Part shown: positions 35,083-48,145 of the stretch, piece by piece
How positions within the stretch are numbered: position 1 is the first letter of the stretch
Layout: every line of letters starts with the position of its first letter
Assembly: GCA_021234155.1 (NCBI GenBank)
Contig: JAJEKV010000002.1
Coordinates: forward strand, 29,511,115-29,575,114
Length of the DNA stretch: 64,000 nt
Source: Isoetes taiwanensis
Taxonomy: Eukaryota > Streptophyta > Lycopodiopsida > Isoetales > Isoetaceae
Direction of reading: 5' to 3'
Made by a program: the position numbers and the translations under genes
The notes under the pieces: model-generated
Databases searched by the model: none
Told to the model about the DNA's origin: nothing
Seen by the model: only the letters and a program-made list of their open reading frames with translations

Positions 35083-36620
35083 ATGCTCATAGCGGCTAAT
35101 ATTGCTCATGGATCAAATTCTGACAGGAAAATTGCTGTTGTGCACCTTAATCTCTTAGCACCATTACCGCATATTCAGTCCTCTTCTACTGGCATGTCTA
35201 TAGATTCTGGATCTTCAGATGTTTCTTCCTCAACTTCGAGCCATGTCAGCCATATCTTCTTGTCTTATAGATGGTGGAGGTTCAATTGGACAAGGAGCGG
35301 TGCTTCTGGCACATGTTGGAGCTTTTTGTTGGCACTTCCAATACATGTTGGAGGTTTTGTTGGAGGTGGAGTTGGGGACTCGGCACTTCCAACGCACGTT
35401 GGTGGTCTTTCAGAACAAGCAATATCTCATGCATTGGTTGGCAAGAGCTTTGGATCATCAGCACCTCCAACGCAAGTTGGAAGTCATGTAACACCTCCTA
35501 GATAGGATCTTGCATGAGGTGCTCCTTGAAAGTCCTTCTGGATACATTGTTCACCCTGGACATGTTGGAGTTGCCTCTGACCAAATGCAACCTTCAACGC
35601 ATGTCAGAGGTACTTCAAGACAAGAAGATTTTCTGTCATTGCCATCCATAGAGGTATAAAAATGGCTACAGTGTCAAATTCTACCTCCATGCCTGCATCT
35701 TCTGTTGTTGCACCCTTGGCTACAGTGGTTTCTAGCCTCTGGCCAAATGCAACCTCCAACGCATGTCGGGAGGTACTTCAAGACAAGAAGATTTTCTGTC
35801 ATTGCCATCCAGAGAGGTAAAAGAAATGGCTACAATGTCAAATTCTACATCTGTGCCTGCATCATCTGTTGTTGCACCCCCGCCTACAGTGGCTTCTAGC
35901 CCTTGGAGGTTATCTGACACTATTGCTCGAGTTACATGTATCCATTTTTCTGAGTGGTTATGCAAAGGATTTCATCTCCTGCCACATCCTCCTGGGTATC
36001 AGGGCCTATATCCACCATGGTGGCATCCTATCTTCAGTAATTGTATGCTAAGCAATCTTCTATGGATGTCCAACTCCCACTAGAGGGGATCTTCTATGAA
36101 GTGCAGGGTTGTCGGGTGACCTTTGAGTGCTTTGGATCACCAGTAGTGCATATTCGTCACGAGGCCCATGCATGTGAAGTAGCTTATTGCATGCTCAATG
36201 TTGTGCCACTTCACTAGCACATTTTTAGAGTTGAAGTGTATGGGGTCGTGGTTGTCTGGGCATCTTCATACATTGGATCTTCCAGCTTATCAATCTATCA
36301 AGCTCATAGCAAAAGATCAACGATGTTTTCTTCTCATGTGTAATTTTCCTAAGCCAGTTGCCCTCATTGAACGTGGTGTTGGCTCTCTGTGGAGGCATTT
36401 TCTTTCGTATCAGCAATATGTTCCTGGTTCTTTTCCGAGCAAACCAGATGCTCTGTGTGCCCCATTATGAATTGTCATTGAAGACTTTCCTCCAGAAATG
36501 CAGGATTCAGAGTTGATTGTAGCCATTGCAAATGAAATAGGATTACATCTTCGGCACTCTATTACGAATGGCTTGATCAAAATTTATGTTAGAGTCGATG
36601 CGAGAGTTTTTAAGGTGTAA
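35083..36620 (+). pseudogene. Retroelement ORF remnant with DUF4283-like end
   Basis: Broken frames run through this segment. The 5' part is Ser/Gly/Val-rich and contains short repeats encoding THVGG-like strings. Toward 36480-36620 the frame reads EDFPPEMQDSELIVAIANEI then GLHLRHSITNG, resembling the LP-x-x-x-W/E...AIA-x-x-IG core of plant LINE ORF1 (DUF4283), like 9714-10127. Stops at 36468 and elsewhere show decay. An A-rich tract follows at 36680. Confidence 0.4.
35581..35904 (+). repeat. 162-bp tandem duplication
   Basis: The unit beginning CCAAATGCAACCT at 35581 is repeated at 35743. 162 is divisible by 3, so a frame could be maintained through both copies. Confidence 0.85.
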
Positions 36621-36709
36621 AGTATGCTGATCTTGGATGTGGTAGATTCCATGGAATCATATATTTGGCAATAAAAGAACAAAAAAAAAATGCAACATTA
36701 AAAAACTAT

Positions 36710-37371
36710 ATATCCTAAACCGTTTGAAAAGTATTCCTTTGCAAGATAATTGATGAGTACAATCTCTCTCATTGGAGTGGGGCTCGCAACGTTACCTGGA
36801 TACCCATCTGCTTATAAAAACACGCAAACTCATTGTCCCAATTGGCACAGGTGCACACTGCCTCTGCATTGAGACATGGAGATGGATTGGGAAACCACAG
36901 TAGGACAGGCTCTGTAGATGCTGTCAAAGGGGGTCCTTGAAGATGAATGCCATGCCCTATATGGATGTCCGACATATGACCAAATCTGACGCACTATGCT
37001 GAGTTGGTCAGGTCTGGCTAGCTGCTACACGTCATACTCAGCACGGCTTTAGTCCTGATGTCTGATATACACATGACTTGAATTTGTCTTGTCTCATATG
37101 TATGCTTGTACAGTTTGACAACATTCTTATTACTTCCACGATTTTTCTCTTGAAAACCTTTCAGGACGGGTTTTTTTAAATCCGGACAGTAATAGGTCTG
37201 TTGCACTCTCTTTATTGGGTTACATAGGCCGATAAAAGCCTATTCTATTCTATTCTATTCTATTCTATTCTATTCTATTCTATTCTATTCTATTCTATTC
37301 TATTCTATTCTATTCTATTCTATCCTATCCTGTCCTGTCCTGTTCTGTTCTGTTCTATTCTATTCTATTTT
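36710..37371 (+). mobile_element. 5'-truncated LINE 3' end with long (TATTC)n tail
   Basis: The sequence parallels the 3' part of the LINE ending at 48138: ATTGAGACATGGAGATGGATT against ATTGAGACGGGGGAGATGG-type codons, a GATGAATG...TGTCCGACATATGACC zinc-knuckle-type stretch, and a 3' UTR with TAATAG, CTCTCTTT and CATAGGCC. It ends in about 18 perfect TATTC units from 37234, then degenerate ones to 37371. No intact ORF. Confidence 0.75.
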
Positions 37372-37502
37372 ATTCCTTCATGTAAAATAAAATAAAATCA
37401 AAGCGTTATAATAAGATTTTATGCTTGATAGTATTCTTAATTTTAATTTAAACACAAAGTCAAGGATTAAAATATATTAAGACAAAGGGCATACCCATCT
37501 CA

Positions 37503-37622
<120 letters not shown>

Positions 37623-37634
37623 ATGCCATCCAAA

Positions 37635-37762
37635 AACAAGACAAACAATAAAAGTAACATCCTTATATTGACAATAATATAATACTCTTATAACTTATAA
37701 CAAGACAAACAATAAAAGTAACATCCTTATATTGACAATAATATAATACTCTTATAACTTAT
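37635..37762. repeat. 64-bp tandem pair
   Basis: The unit AACAAGACAAACAATAAAAG and following bases at 37635 recurs exactly at 37699. Confidence 0.92.
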
Positions 37763-37834
37763 AACGACAATATTATAGTATGTGCAATGATGATTGCATT
37801 ACTATAAAGGCACAAAGTCTAATACTTTACCTGG

Positions 37835-38720
37835 CTATGCACTTGAGGTAGGACTCATTAAGAGCTTGTAGATGGTCAACGGCCATATATTGACATATGG
37901 GATTTTGGTGGTGGTGGTGGTGGCGGCGATGTTGGTGGTGGTTGTGGTGACGGTGTTGGTGGTGGTGGGCGACAATGGTGGTGGTGACATATGGTGTCGT
38001 GGTGGTGGTGGCGGGCGCGGTGGCATATGGTGTCGTGGTGGTGGTGGTGGCGGCGGTGGCGGTGGTGGTGGTGGCGGCGGTGGTGGTGGTGGTGGCGATG
38101 GCGGTGGTGGTGGCGGCGGTGGCGGTGGTGGGGTGGTGGCGGTGGTGGCGGCGATGGCGGTGGTGGTGGCGGCGGCGGTGGCGGTGGTGGCGGTGGTGGT
38201 GGTGGTGGTGGCGGTGATTGTGGTGGTGGTGGCGGCGGCGGGTGGTGGTGGTGGCGGCGGCGGTGGTGGTGGTGGTGGCGGAGATGTTGGTGGTGCAGGT
38301 GGAGGACAAGCATAAGGTTGAAACGGGAATGTGTATCGTACGCATAGAACCACATAAGGTTGTGGCTGTGGAATTGGACATGTAGATTTGCAAGGGGATG
38401 TTGGTGTGGGTTCGAGGCATGGAAATTTGGGTCGTTGTAGCTTTGGACTAGGTTGTGGTGGACATTTCGATGCACATCCCACCGCATGTTGTGGAGTTCT
38501 TGGTGTTGCTATGCTAATAGTCCTATAAAACAACCATGCATGAATGAACAACAACAACAACAACAACATTACCAACAACAATAGCAGCATCAACATACCA
38601 TGTTATATCACCCACAATTGGGGGACATTGAGGCATGGCCTTACTTGTTTCACTAGCAACATGATGAGATTGTGCCAATGATGCAAGAGCCATGAACACA
38701 CACATAAGAACTATCTTCAT
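37835..38720 (-). CDS. Secreted proline-rich / extensin-like protein, two exons
   Basis: Exon 1 38720-38599 and exon 2 38522-37835 join across a 76-bp GT-AG intron in a single frame of 269 codons plus stop. The N-terminus is a signal peptide (MKIVLMCVFMALASLAQS), then a Cys/Pro-rich part (CPPIVGDITW, CASKCPPQPSP, PCKSTCPIPQPQP), then a long CCN repeat region read as poly-Pro, Ala/Thr and poly-Pro again as the frame drifts, with a short unique C-terminus (KIPYVNIWPLTIYKLL). The family resembles hydroxyproline-rich cell-wall proteins. The switch from Pro to Thr/Ala suggests slippage indels in the repeat or sequencing errors. The 38720 ATG was chosen over an in-frame GTG upstream. Confidence 0.65.
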
Positions 38721-38740
38721 GATGTTTAACACTCTCTGCC

Positions 38741-38750
38741 TTTATATAGC
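38741..38750 (-). promoter_or_regulatory. TATA box of the proline-rich protein gene
   Basis: GCTATATAAA on the minus strand, about 20-30 bp upstream of the ATG at 38720. That leaves almost no 5' UTR with a usual start site, so either the leader is extremely short or translation begins at the later Met. Confidence 0.45.
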
Positions 38751-39074
38751 CATGAAGATCCACATTCCAAGCATGAGATTCTTCTTCGAAAAAAGGTACG
38801 CTTCTCATGCAATTGTTGTTTTATTAGTCGAAGTCAACTTAGTAATGTGGCACACACAATCATGACTTTATTCCAATTAAGACTCTTAAGTGTTATGCTA
38901 TTTGTAAAGGACATGTATGGATATACTTTTAGCATAACAAACTATAATATGTTGTACTTTCTACTGGATTATATGGTCATGCCGCAAATGATTATGTATA
39001 TTTTAAAATTATGTAATTAGAGAAATGAGGGGATCCACCTTTTTATAAGGGATATACCACCTATGTGTATGTGA

Positions 39075-40007
39075 CAGTGTTGGGGAAAGTTTTTAACCTT
39101 AATAGGAAAAATTCCTACTATTTTTGAGGGCATTTGGAATTTACAAATTCTAATCGGAAGCTTCCTACAATTATTTCTTCAACCGGAAAATTTCGAATTT
39201 GATAAACTAAAAGCAAGTTTTGTATTGAGCCCCTTCTGTGATAAAACAAAGCATGCAATACGCAGAAACAAGAAAAAAGGGTTGTACTTCTTGTTTAAGG
39301 CACAATAGAGATAGACAAGATTCTGATCTTTGGCATACGAGAGTTGCATATAAGAGCAAACAAAATCTATTTTGTATTCTCAACTGTGCTATTCCTTTCA
39401 TGACATTATTTTCTTTCATCCCGTTTAGCTATGTAGCCAATAAAAGGAACTGCAAAATAACAATTCTTCAAAGTGAATCGTTTGAGTGAATCGTTTCTGG
39501 TAAATCGCAAGGATCTGTGATCTGAAAACCATCAGGCCTGATGGATCTGATAGAGATGCCGTAACAGGGGCTATAGGCGGGGTTGTAGAAGGGGCTGAAA
39601 ACGCCCATGCATTGCAGCTATAGGGACCTGCCGGGCAGTCTTGCATTATGCATTTTGCATAGGGTCTCCATTCAGCTCGTGAGACCACAACTCCATGCCT
39701 TGCTTCGTGAATGGAGAGCAAAAAATCATGTCGTACAAAGCGGAAAGCCAAAAAATGCAAGCTGAAACTCCAAAAACAGTCCAAAATAGAGATGGACGAG
39801 GATTTAATTGATCCGCCATAGCCTGTGGTTATGATTGCTTAAGAAATAACAGGCATATAAATGCCGTCCCTGCTGTAGAAGGCGCCAAGAATCCGAAATC
39901 ACTCAAAAATTGGGTGGGATGGGTTCCGTTAGGTTTCCATGCCACACGGATAATTATTAATGCTGGACGGTACAACTACCGTCTCCCGGGGAACTTCCCC
40001 AACGCTG
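39075..40007. mobile_element. hAT-like non-autonomous DNA transposon
   Basis: Terminal inverted repeats CAGTGTTGGGGAA (left) and TTCCCCAACGCTG (right) with the CAG start of hAT elements. The flanks GTATGTGA (39067-39074) and GTATATGA (40008-40015) match 7 of 8, the 8-bp target duplication typical of hAT. 933 bp with no transposase. It contains the small reading frame listed next. Confidence 0.65.
39646..39819 (-). CDS. Small ORF (57 aa) with one membrane segment
   Basis: ATG at 39819 to TAA at 39646. It begins MADQLNPRPS, followed by a hydrophobic stretch FWTVFGVSACIFWLSALY, then a polar tail. It lies wholly inside the hAT-like element. It could be a captured host exon or chance. No family recognised. 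Confidence 0.25.
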   Translation of the reverse strand: MADQLNPRPSLFWTVFGVSACIFWLSALYDMIFCSPFTKQGMELWSHELNGDPMQNA

Positions 40008-40330
40008 GTATATGATGGCAATAAAAACCCACATATATGGCCATATTTTAAATAAAAAACCTCTAGCATGTAATGTTTAAATTTCTATCCCTCCTAATTC
40101 GTTCCTATATGATCTCATGCAAACATTATTTTTACAAAGTTGTATTGTAAGATAGTACGAAGATACCTGTAAAATAATGTAATAGACCAAATAAATTCCT
40201 TGTTCATCATAGAAACCATCTATGTTTCTTCAACCAATACATAGATGGCAACATAAATCCTTACAGTTAAGTTACTGTTGCAATAATTGAATGCACGCTC
40301 CAATTTTGGGACAACTTTTGGGACAACTAG

Positions 40331-41685
<1,355 letters not shown>

Positions 41686-42270
41686 CTGCAATGCGGCATC
41701 CGCTGATTAGAATTATAGAAATAATTCCTGTAAATTACTCTCATCACCTTGTCTTCAACGTCAGCATCAGAAGCCCCCAATAGCATATTAAAATTATTAT
41801 TCTGCAGTCGACAGTTAGAAATGGTAACATCAGTAGCACTTTGCAACACACTGATGAGACCTAAAGAACTGGAAAAGGAGGTAACATGATCAATCCAGAT
41901 GCGCTTAGAACCAACAAATATATGGATAATGTCACTGCCATGGATGTTATTGATTTGAATATTATGAATGATCACATCATTCATAGCATATCCTCTAGAT
42001 GGATGATCATATCCTTCTCAAAAGTGATCCAAATTCCAGAGCTTCTAGCCAGATTAACTCCATATCTGAGACTCCATTTCGTAGGAGAACTGGGGTGATC
42101 TAAATTGTGGATCACCACATACTTTTGTCCATTTTTGCCTCCTTTTACTCCCTGCGCAAATCCAATAGAGCAAGATGCAAGGCCAAACCCCTTGCCACAC
42201 TCTGAGTATTGACATGTTGTTCCATCTACTTCAGATGGAGGGCACCCATTCTGTCCTCCATTATCTGTAC
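41686..42270 (-). pseudogene. Pectate lyase exon, frameshifted
   Basis: The minus-strand exon has an acceptor TTTAG before 42270 and a donor GTGAG after 41686. The frame gives CSIGFAQGVKGGKNGQKYVV, then SLRYGVNLAR and GIWITFEKDMIIHLE, then a stop. A second frame resumes at NDVIIHNIQINNIHG, IFVGSKRIWIDHVT, DVTISNCRLQNNN, MLLGASD and NSNQRMPHCR. Pectate lyases (PL1) cleave demethylated pectin in cell walls. About 20 expected residues (the KTIDGRG-type segment) are missing at the frame break near 41980, so this copy is dead. The QRMPHCR catalytic-region motif is kept. Confidence 0.85.
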
Positions 42271-43019
42271 CTAAACAAATTTACAAATAGTGTATCAGTG
42301 AATCAATAGGTAAGCATGTTTTTGGCTATTAGAAATTTGGGGTATATGACTTTCAAATCTAGACTTTGTCTCAAATTTCAAGAATTCACACAAGCAGAGT
42401 AACACAAATAAAGGGAGAATGCCAACATGTAACATAAAAGTTATTATAGCCATCTTCTCCTAAGGAGAAAATTGAATTTCGCTTAATAAGAATTGGAAAG
42501 CAATAGCCTTCAATCAAAAAAAAAAAAAAGGAATTGGAAAGCAATAATTTCCTGTTTCGGTTATAAAGAATGGGAGACAGTGAAGGGATCATAATCTCCT
42601 AGTAAATCAGTTTGGTCTTTGCTTCAAAGAGTTTCTTCCTGTTGGAGTGGCTAGTAGACAATAATGGGTATGGCTACAAATGTTTGACAATGAGTAGAAT
42701 GCTTCTATAGCAGCTGCAATTCTGTAATCCAGACCTTTAGTCCATGGCTTGCGTCCAGTATGCACTTCATGCCAAACACTTATAAGATTGGGCCTTTTCT
42801 GTCGCTTTTTGATAGAATAGACCAACAGACTGCATATCAAAGCACAAGGCCTTTGTTTTCTCCATATTTATTGTAAGTCCAAATTGTGAACATAAGTTGC
42901 ATAAAACATCAAGTCGCTCTTGATTAAGCAGATTCTGTTAACCAATAAGCTGCTAAAATGTTAGGCATTCATATTTCATCTCTTATCGACAGCAAACAAA
43001 GCTAGTCGTTATTGAATTC
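42271..43019. other. Intergenic, nothing recognised
   Basis: A GAATTGGAAAGCAATA string is repeated near 42491 and 42531 around a poly(A) run. No gene seen. Confidence 0.35.
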
Positions 43020-43325
43020 ATGTTTACAAATCTTGTTTCGCTGCATCGAACAGCCTACCACCAAAGCTCCGGATTTGCCTTTTCTTACCCTATGGGCCGC
43101 AATAAATCGCACATCAGAATATCGGGTTTGCTCTTGCGTGCAAAACCAACTAGAGAATCTTACTTCGCTGCTTCTATTCAAACAGACGGATCTCGCTGGA
43201 GTTCCAACGCCTCAGCTCCTTCAAAAAAAACCCATAAGACTGAGAATTTGTCCATCGTCAAGATCATGAAGGTCCTTACCTTCGAAGCCAAGCAGAAGAA
43301 AGCTTCCAAGAAATACATCAGATAG
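43020..43325 (+). CDS. Hypothetical basic protein, 101 aa
   Basis: ATG at 43020, TAG at 43325. Ser- and Lys-rich with no membrane segment. The C-terminus ends KIMKVLTFEAKQKKASKKYI plus Arg. Unrecognised. It ends only 23 bp before the LTR of the second Copia element. Could be a genuine small gene, an exon fragment, or chance. Confidence 0.25.
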   Translation: MFTNLVSLHRTAYHQSSGFAFSYPMGRNKSHIRISGLLLRAKPTRESYFAASIQTDGSRWSSNASAPSKKTHKTENLSIVKIMKVLTFEAKQKKASKKYIR

Positions 43326-43348
43326 CAACAAAGAACCATCAGCAAGAC

Positions 43349-44100
43349 TGTTAGGAAATGAATATGTTTCCTAAGTTCACCTTATAATGAGAAAATATTT
43401 GCAGAATGATATGGTTGAGAAGTTTGCAGAATATATTAAGACAGCTAGTTTAAGCAGAACATGTTAAGATAGCTTGTTTAAGTTGTCATGGTGATATACA
43501 GATCACAGAATCCTATCAGTGCAATGTTGATTTCACAAGGTTCAAAGAAAAGAAAGAAAATCTAAGGCAAGTTTAGTTAACCCATATGGTTATAAGGGTT
43601 CGTTAGTGAAACAATGATAAATATTGTTATGTTCGAACCATTGGGTTAAAGCTATCTTATTTCTAATGGTTTAACCATTGGAAATTATTGTATTATATCA
43701 AAGACCACGTCAATGATGCAGAAGGCAAGTTTATCTGGAGGGAAAATCTCCGGATCAAATTTAGAAGGCAAATACGGTCGAATGGATTGACAGACCGGAT
43801 CGGTAGTCTCCATGACCGCCAGATCCCTGTAAATATAAACCTAAGAAGCATAGTCAATAGACATCTGAGTTATTTCGAAGTGTGTTTGATAGTCCAAAGG
43901 TATTCGTCTTTGTTACTATTGGATTTGAAGTGACATTATGATAGTTGGTGTGAATTTCTTATAGTTGTGTGAACTTGATGGCTACAATGAAAATATGATC
44001 AATATTGTTAATGTGAAATTTGTCTAGAGAACAAGCTTCAGTACTGATCTAAGTTCATGTTAATGGTTTACATTTGATATTAGACTAAATATTCCTAACA
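43349..44100 (+). repeat. 5' LTR of the second Copia element
   Basis: 752 bp starting TGTTAGGAA and ending TTCCTAACA, so the ends form a 9-bp inverted repeat. It is followed directly by the tRNA-Met PBS. No 3' LTR exists in the window. Confidence 0.9.
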
Positions 44101-44101
44101 G

Positions 44102-44113
44102 TGGTATCAGAGC
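44102..44113 (+). other. Primer-binding site for initiator tRNA-Met
   Basis: TGGTATCAGAGC one base after the LTR end, identical to the PBS of the first Copia element. Confidence 0.93.
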
Positions 44114-44131
44114 AGGTTATAAGCAGATAAA

Positions 44132-44885
44132 ATGTCAAGCAGGTTTGGAGCAGGTTTGTTGAATGCCATAGAAGTCTTCAAAGGAGATTCTGGCTTCCAA
44201 GTTTGGAAGGAAAAGGTTAAGCATGTTTTGGAGGTAGAAGATCTCTGGGATCTAATAGAAACAGCAGAAGAAGAAGTAAGCTTAAGGAGAAGAACTGTGA
44301 CTGAAGGAAGCTCGAGCAGTGGTGGCAATAGAAGTACAAGGTGAGGAAGTAAGTGAGGTGTCAGCAAGAAGAGACTCAGGAGAGAAAGCCAGAATAAAGG
44401 AAGCTCAAGGAATTATTATGAGCAAGGTAAGTTCCAGCATTGTGCTAAAACTTAGAGGTATGACACCTAAGCAAATGTGGAATTACTTATTGATTAATTA
44501 TGAGGAAAAAACATCCTCCCAGATTGATGTGCTGGAAAATGAGTTAAGGAGACTTAAGTTTCATGAAAATGATGATGTCAATGAATTTTTGCAGAACTTT
44601 GATAATGTGATTGCAGATTTAGAAGGAGCAGGAGTGCCTTATACTCAGCAACAGCAAGTTTTGGCCATGTCAAGAGCTTGCTCTGGTTTAGATAATATAT
44701 CTATCTTTATGAGAACCATTGCCAGAACCAAGATTGAAGCAGAAAGAATGCTGAAAACAGAGTTGGAGCAAAATAAGGTACTTGGAGAAACTGATACTGC
44801 TCAAATTCTTTTTATTAAAGGAAAGGAAAATAATAAAGCTAAACAAGAAACTCGTGTTGGAGGAAGAGTTGGCCCTTGCTTTAAC
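44132..44885 (+). pseudogene. Second Copia element, gag part
   Basis: Gag begins MSSRFGAGLLNAIEVF and resembles the gag of the Copia at 11914-17573. A frameshift lies near 44319-44344, after which the frame continues through EAQGIIMSKVSSSIVLKLRG to GGRVGPCFN at 44885. There a LINE is inserted inside the first CCHC knuckle. The rest of the knuckle (CNKYGHLKIDC) lies at 48146 onward. Confidence 0.9.
44879..44885. repeat. LINE target duplication CTTTAAC, left
   Basis: The same seven bases occur at 48139-48145. Deleting 44886-48145 restores GPCFNCNKYGHLKIDCP, an intact CCHC knuckle. The leading CT may belong to the TATTC tail, so the true duplication could be five or six bases. Confidence 0.85.
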
Positions 44886-47800
44886 AGATACAAGGCAGAC
44901 AGGCACAACAGATACCTGTGGGTACGAGTGCAGAACAGCGATGGCAGCCCTCTCTTTGTGGCGGCTTGCTACTTCCCACATGCTGAGAGCAACTTTTACC
45001 ACACGCACTTGGATGTGGACAGGCAGGAGCCCTATGTCGATCTATATGATGACATACAGCAATACAGACAATTGGGCAAGGTCATGTTGCTTGGAGACTT
45101 CAATGCGCCGCATGAGTGGACGTGAGCGTATCCCAAAATTCGCACCTCTAGCCGAGGATGTGTTGCAAATGGACCCCGCAGAGATGGTTTTGGCCAAGGC
45201 GTCGATGACGCCCAGTGTGACACGGTGCATGGGCGGCACATTCTTTGCTGGCGGGCGATCTTTGACCCGGTCATTTGCAATGGGTCGGCATCCGGTGGCC
45301 GTCCTCCACCGCTTCACTTGTAGACAGGAGAACTGTGGGGCGGCACCGGTGTGGTGGATTACGTGCTACAGACGAAGCAATGCCTACACTTGATTACTCG
45401 CCAGCTTAATGGACACAGGCCGGACGGCGGAAGTAGACTCCAACCATCACCGTTTTGCAGATAGGGTTGGCAGCCAACCCGAGCACCCATTGCCCCAACA
45501 CCCCATGTACCACGGTTCGCGTCCCGGACTATGATCATGCGGGGCGGTCTATCGCGAGGATGCTTGAGCATGAGCTGCGGGGGAGGCTGCAACTCCCCAC
45601 ACTTCACACGCCAGACGGCCCACCTAACCACCCTTCCGAGGGTAGGGGACGATGCTTTGGGAGAGGCCGCCTCGACGATCCACAGGGCTGCAATCACCTT
45701 CCCTCGCAATCACCGGGTTCGGATGACGAATGTCGGGAGTGGAAACGATGGCTCCGCCAAGTGCTTTGGACCCCACCATTCGCCCTCAGCCGTCCGTCAA
45801 TACCGCCCCTTCCTCAAGACCAAGAAAGCCGGGTACCTTTGCAGAGCACCAAAGAATAGATGTTTGGTCTTCTAGACCGCCACCCTAGGGACTTACGAGA
45901 AAGGTCTTGAGTAAGCCTCGCACGACCCACGGGAAATATTACCCCCGGAACAATGGGTGAGATACTTGCGGCAGCCTGATGACCCAATGGGAAGCCGGCA
46001 CCAAGATACCTCATGAGCGGGCCTAGCAATCGGTCATTCTTGAAGGGGATGTCATAATGGGCCTGCAACCTACCAATGGGAAGGCGTGATTTTTGGATGG
46101 TATCGTGGCAGAGCTTCTCAAGTGGCAGGGCCCCAATGGTGCTTCTTCTCCAAAGACTCTTCAACAGGGCATTGCAAGAAGGCTTCCCCACTTTGGACTA
46201 CCCCCGGTGGAGAGTTGTGCCCATATACAAAGCGGGGCACCCTCACGCCCAGCCAACCATCGCACTACCATTATGGTGGCCTTCATCTTTGCCAAGTTGC
46301 TTGGCCGGGATTCTTGAGCGGCGATTGACACTTTGGGCAGGATGGAGAAGTCGCGGGCTCTCACGCAGTGAGCTTCCTGCCGGCATTCTACTATTGACCA
46401 TATCTTCACTCTGCGAACACTCATAGAGGATAGCCTAAATCGACCTTGAGACCAGATCTTGTTGCTTTGTGGATTTCACAAAGGCTTTTGACACAATGGC
46501 TCGGGATAAGTTGTGGGATAGATTGAGACAGCTAGGGACCCCGTCGACTTGCGTAATGCTATATACGAACTATCACGAGGCTTGCTCCGGTTGTCTCACG
46601 TTGTCGGGGAGCCCGTTGTTAGTAGCATTGGGGTGCGCCGGGCTGCCCTCTATCCCCGACGCGCTTTGACTACATTGACCAGCTAGAAGAATGGCTAGGC
46701 GAGCACCTGAGGCGCCGCTTGATGCACCACATAATCCGGCAAGTCATATATGCCGATGATGTTGACCTGCTTTCGCATATACCCCGGAGGACATGCAACG
46801 CCACCGGATGCTTTGGACACTTTCTCGCCAATTCACCGACATGAGAGTTAACTTGGCCCAGACAAGGGTGCTCTTGGTCCCATCATCCCGCACCCACGCC
46901 TTCCCTCATTCACTTACCGAGGCGGTAGTGGAGGTGGCTCGATCTTTATAAGTATTTGGGCATTGAATTTTCTACTACCACACACCGGGATGCATCCATC
47001 GTTACGGTCACTGCAGGCCGGAAAGCCCTCAGATGCAATGCAAAACAACAATCACAAGGCAGAGCTATATGCATGGGGTCACCGTGCACACTTGTTCAGG
47101 GGCCTTGGTTGAACCGGTCCTCCTCTATGGGGCGTAAGTGTGGGGGCCGATGATATCCCTCACCACTTGGAACGATCTAGAGCAGGTACAGAAGGCCTTC
47201 TTGGCCCGGGCACTAGGAGTGAAATCCACGGTCCCATATCAGATCTTGCTCCAGGAGACAGGCTTCCTTCCATTACAGAGGGCTGCGCTGGAACGTCACA
47301 TTATTTACTTCGAGAAGGTGGTGGCTATGGATGAAGCCCGGCTGCCCAACCTTGCTTTGGCGGTGGGCGATGGGGCCCGCAGCCGACTCAAAGCCTCTTT
47401 GGAAAGACAAGCAAGCCCGGTGGTTCTCGCTATGGAATGTGCAGCACACGATGTGGACCGGTGCATACACCGAAGGAACGCTACCGCCTTGAAGCAAGAT
47501 TTCTGATGCTTGCTTCATGGCCAAGCTTTGGGATGCAGAGGCCCTGTCACATGTCAAGGTGGCAAATTATCGACAACAGGTTAATCCCATGCTCACGAGG
47601 GGCCCACACCACTACACATGGCACCCATCTACCCATGAAAAGCGCAGGGTGATTGCTTCCATTCGCAGACAGTGCACACCACCTCCGCATTGAGACGGGG
47701 GAGATGGATTCGAGCCGCAGCGTGAGGGCAGAGTCCGTCAATCGCCGTCAACGAGCCCATTGAGGATGAAAGTCACGCCCTCCGGGCCCGTCCGGCCGCT

Positions 47801-48138
47801 GAGCATATCCGGGGCTGGTTAGTTGTGCCCCATCAGGCCTTGCATGAGCTACACCGAGCACGGCCTCAGGGCTTGTTGGGATCGTTACCTCCGGAGGTAA
47901 TGGATCTGCGGACTTCGGTTATGCCCCCTCGTCCGGCATTAACCTCTCGTACTTGTGATTATGTATATAATCAGGCAAAGGTATGTCAAAGATCCTTATT
48001 GCTACTAAGGTTTTTCCCGAAAACCCTTCTGGCTGGGGGTTTTTAATCCTGGTAGTAATACGCTTTGCTCTCTCTTTGTACTTGGGTCCCATAGGCCAGT
48101 TGGTCTCCGTGGACGATAAAATCATATTCTATTCTATT
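44886..48138 (+). mobile_element. Degenerate LINE with (TATTC)n tail inside Copia gag
   Basis: A 5'-truncated non-LTR element. The endonuclease part has FVAACYFPHAE and VMLLGDFNAPHEW near 45100; the RT part has CFVDFTKAFDTMARDKLW near 46465 and a YADDVDLL stretch near 46750, spread over many frames. Its 3' UTR resembles the element ending at 37371 and ends in TATTC units (48125-48138). It is GC-richer than its surroundings. Many frameshifts show it is dead, although some could be consensus errors. Confidence 0.88.
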
Positions 48139-48145
48139 CTTTAAC

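Noticed and set aside
37872-38347. Plus-strand Gly/Val/Trp-rich reading frames
   Set aside because: They are antisense shadows of the CCN repeat in the minus-strand proline-rich gene.
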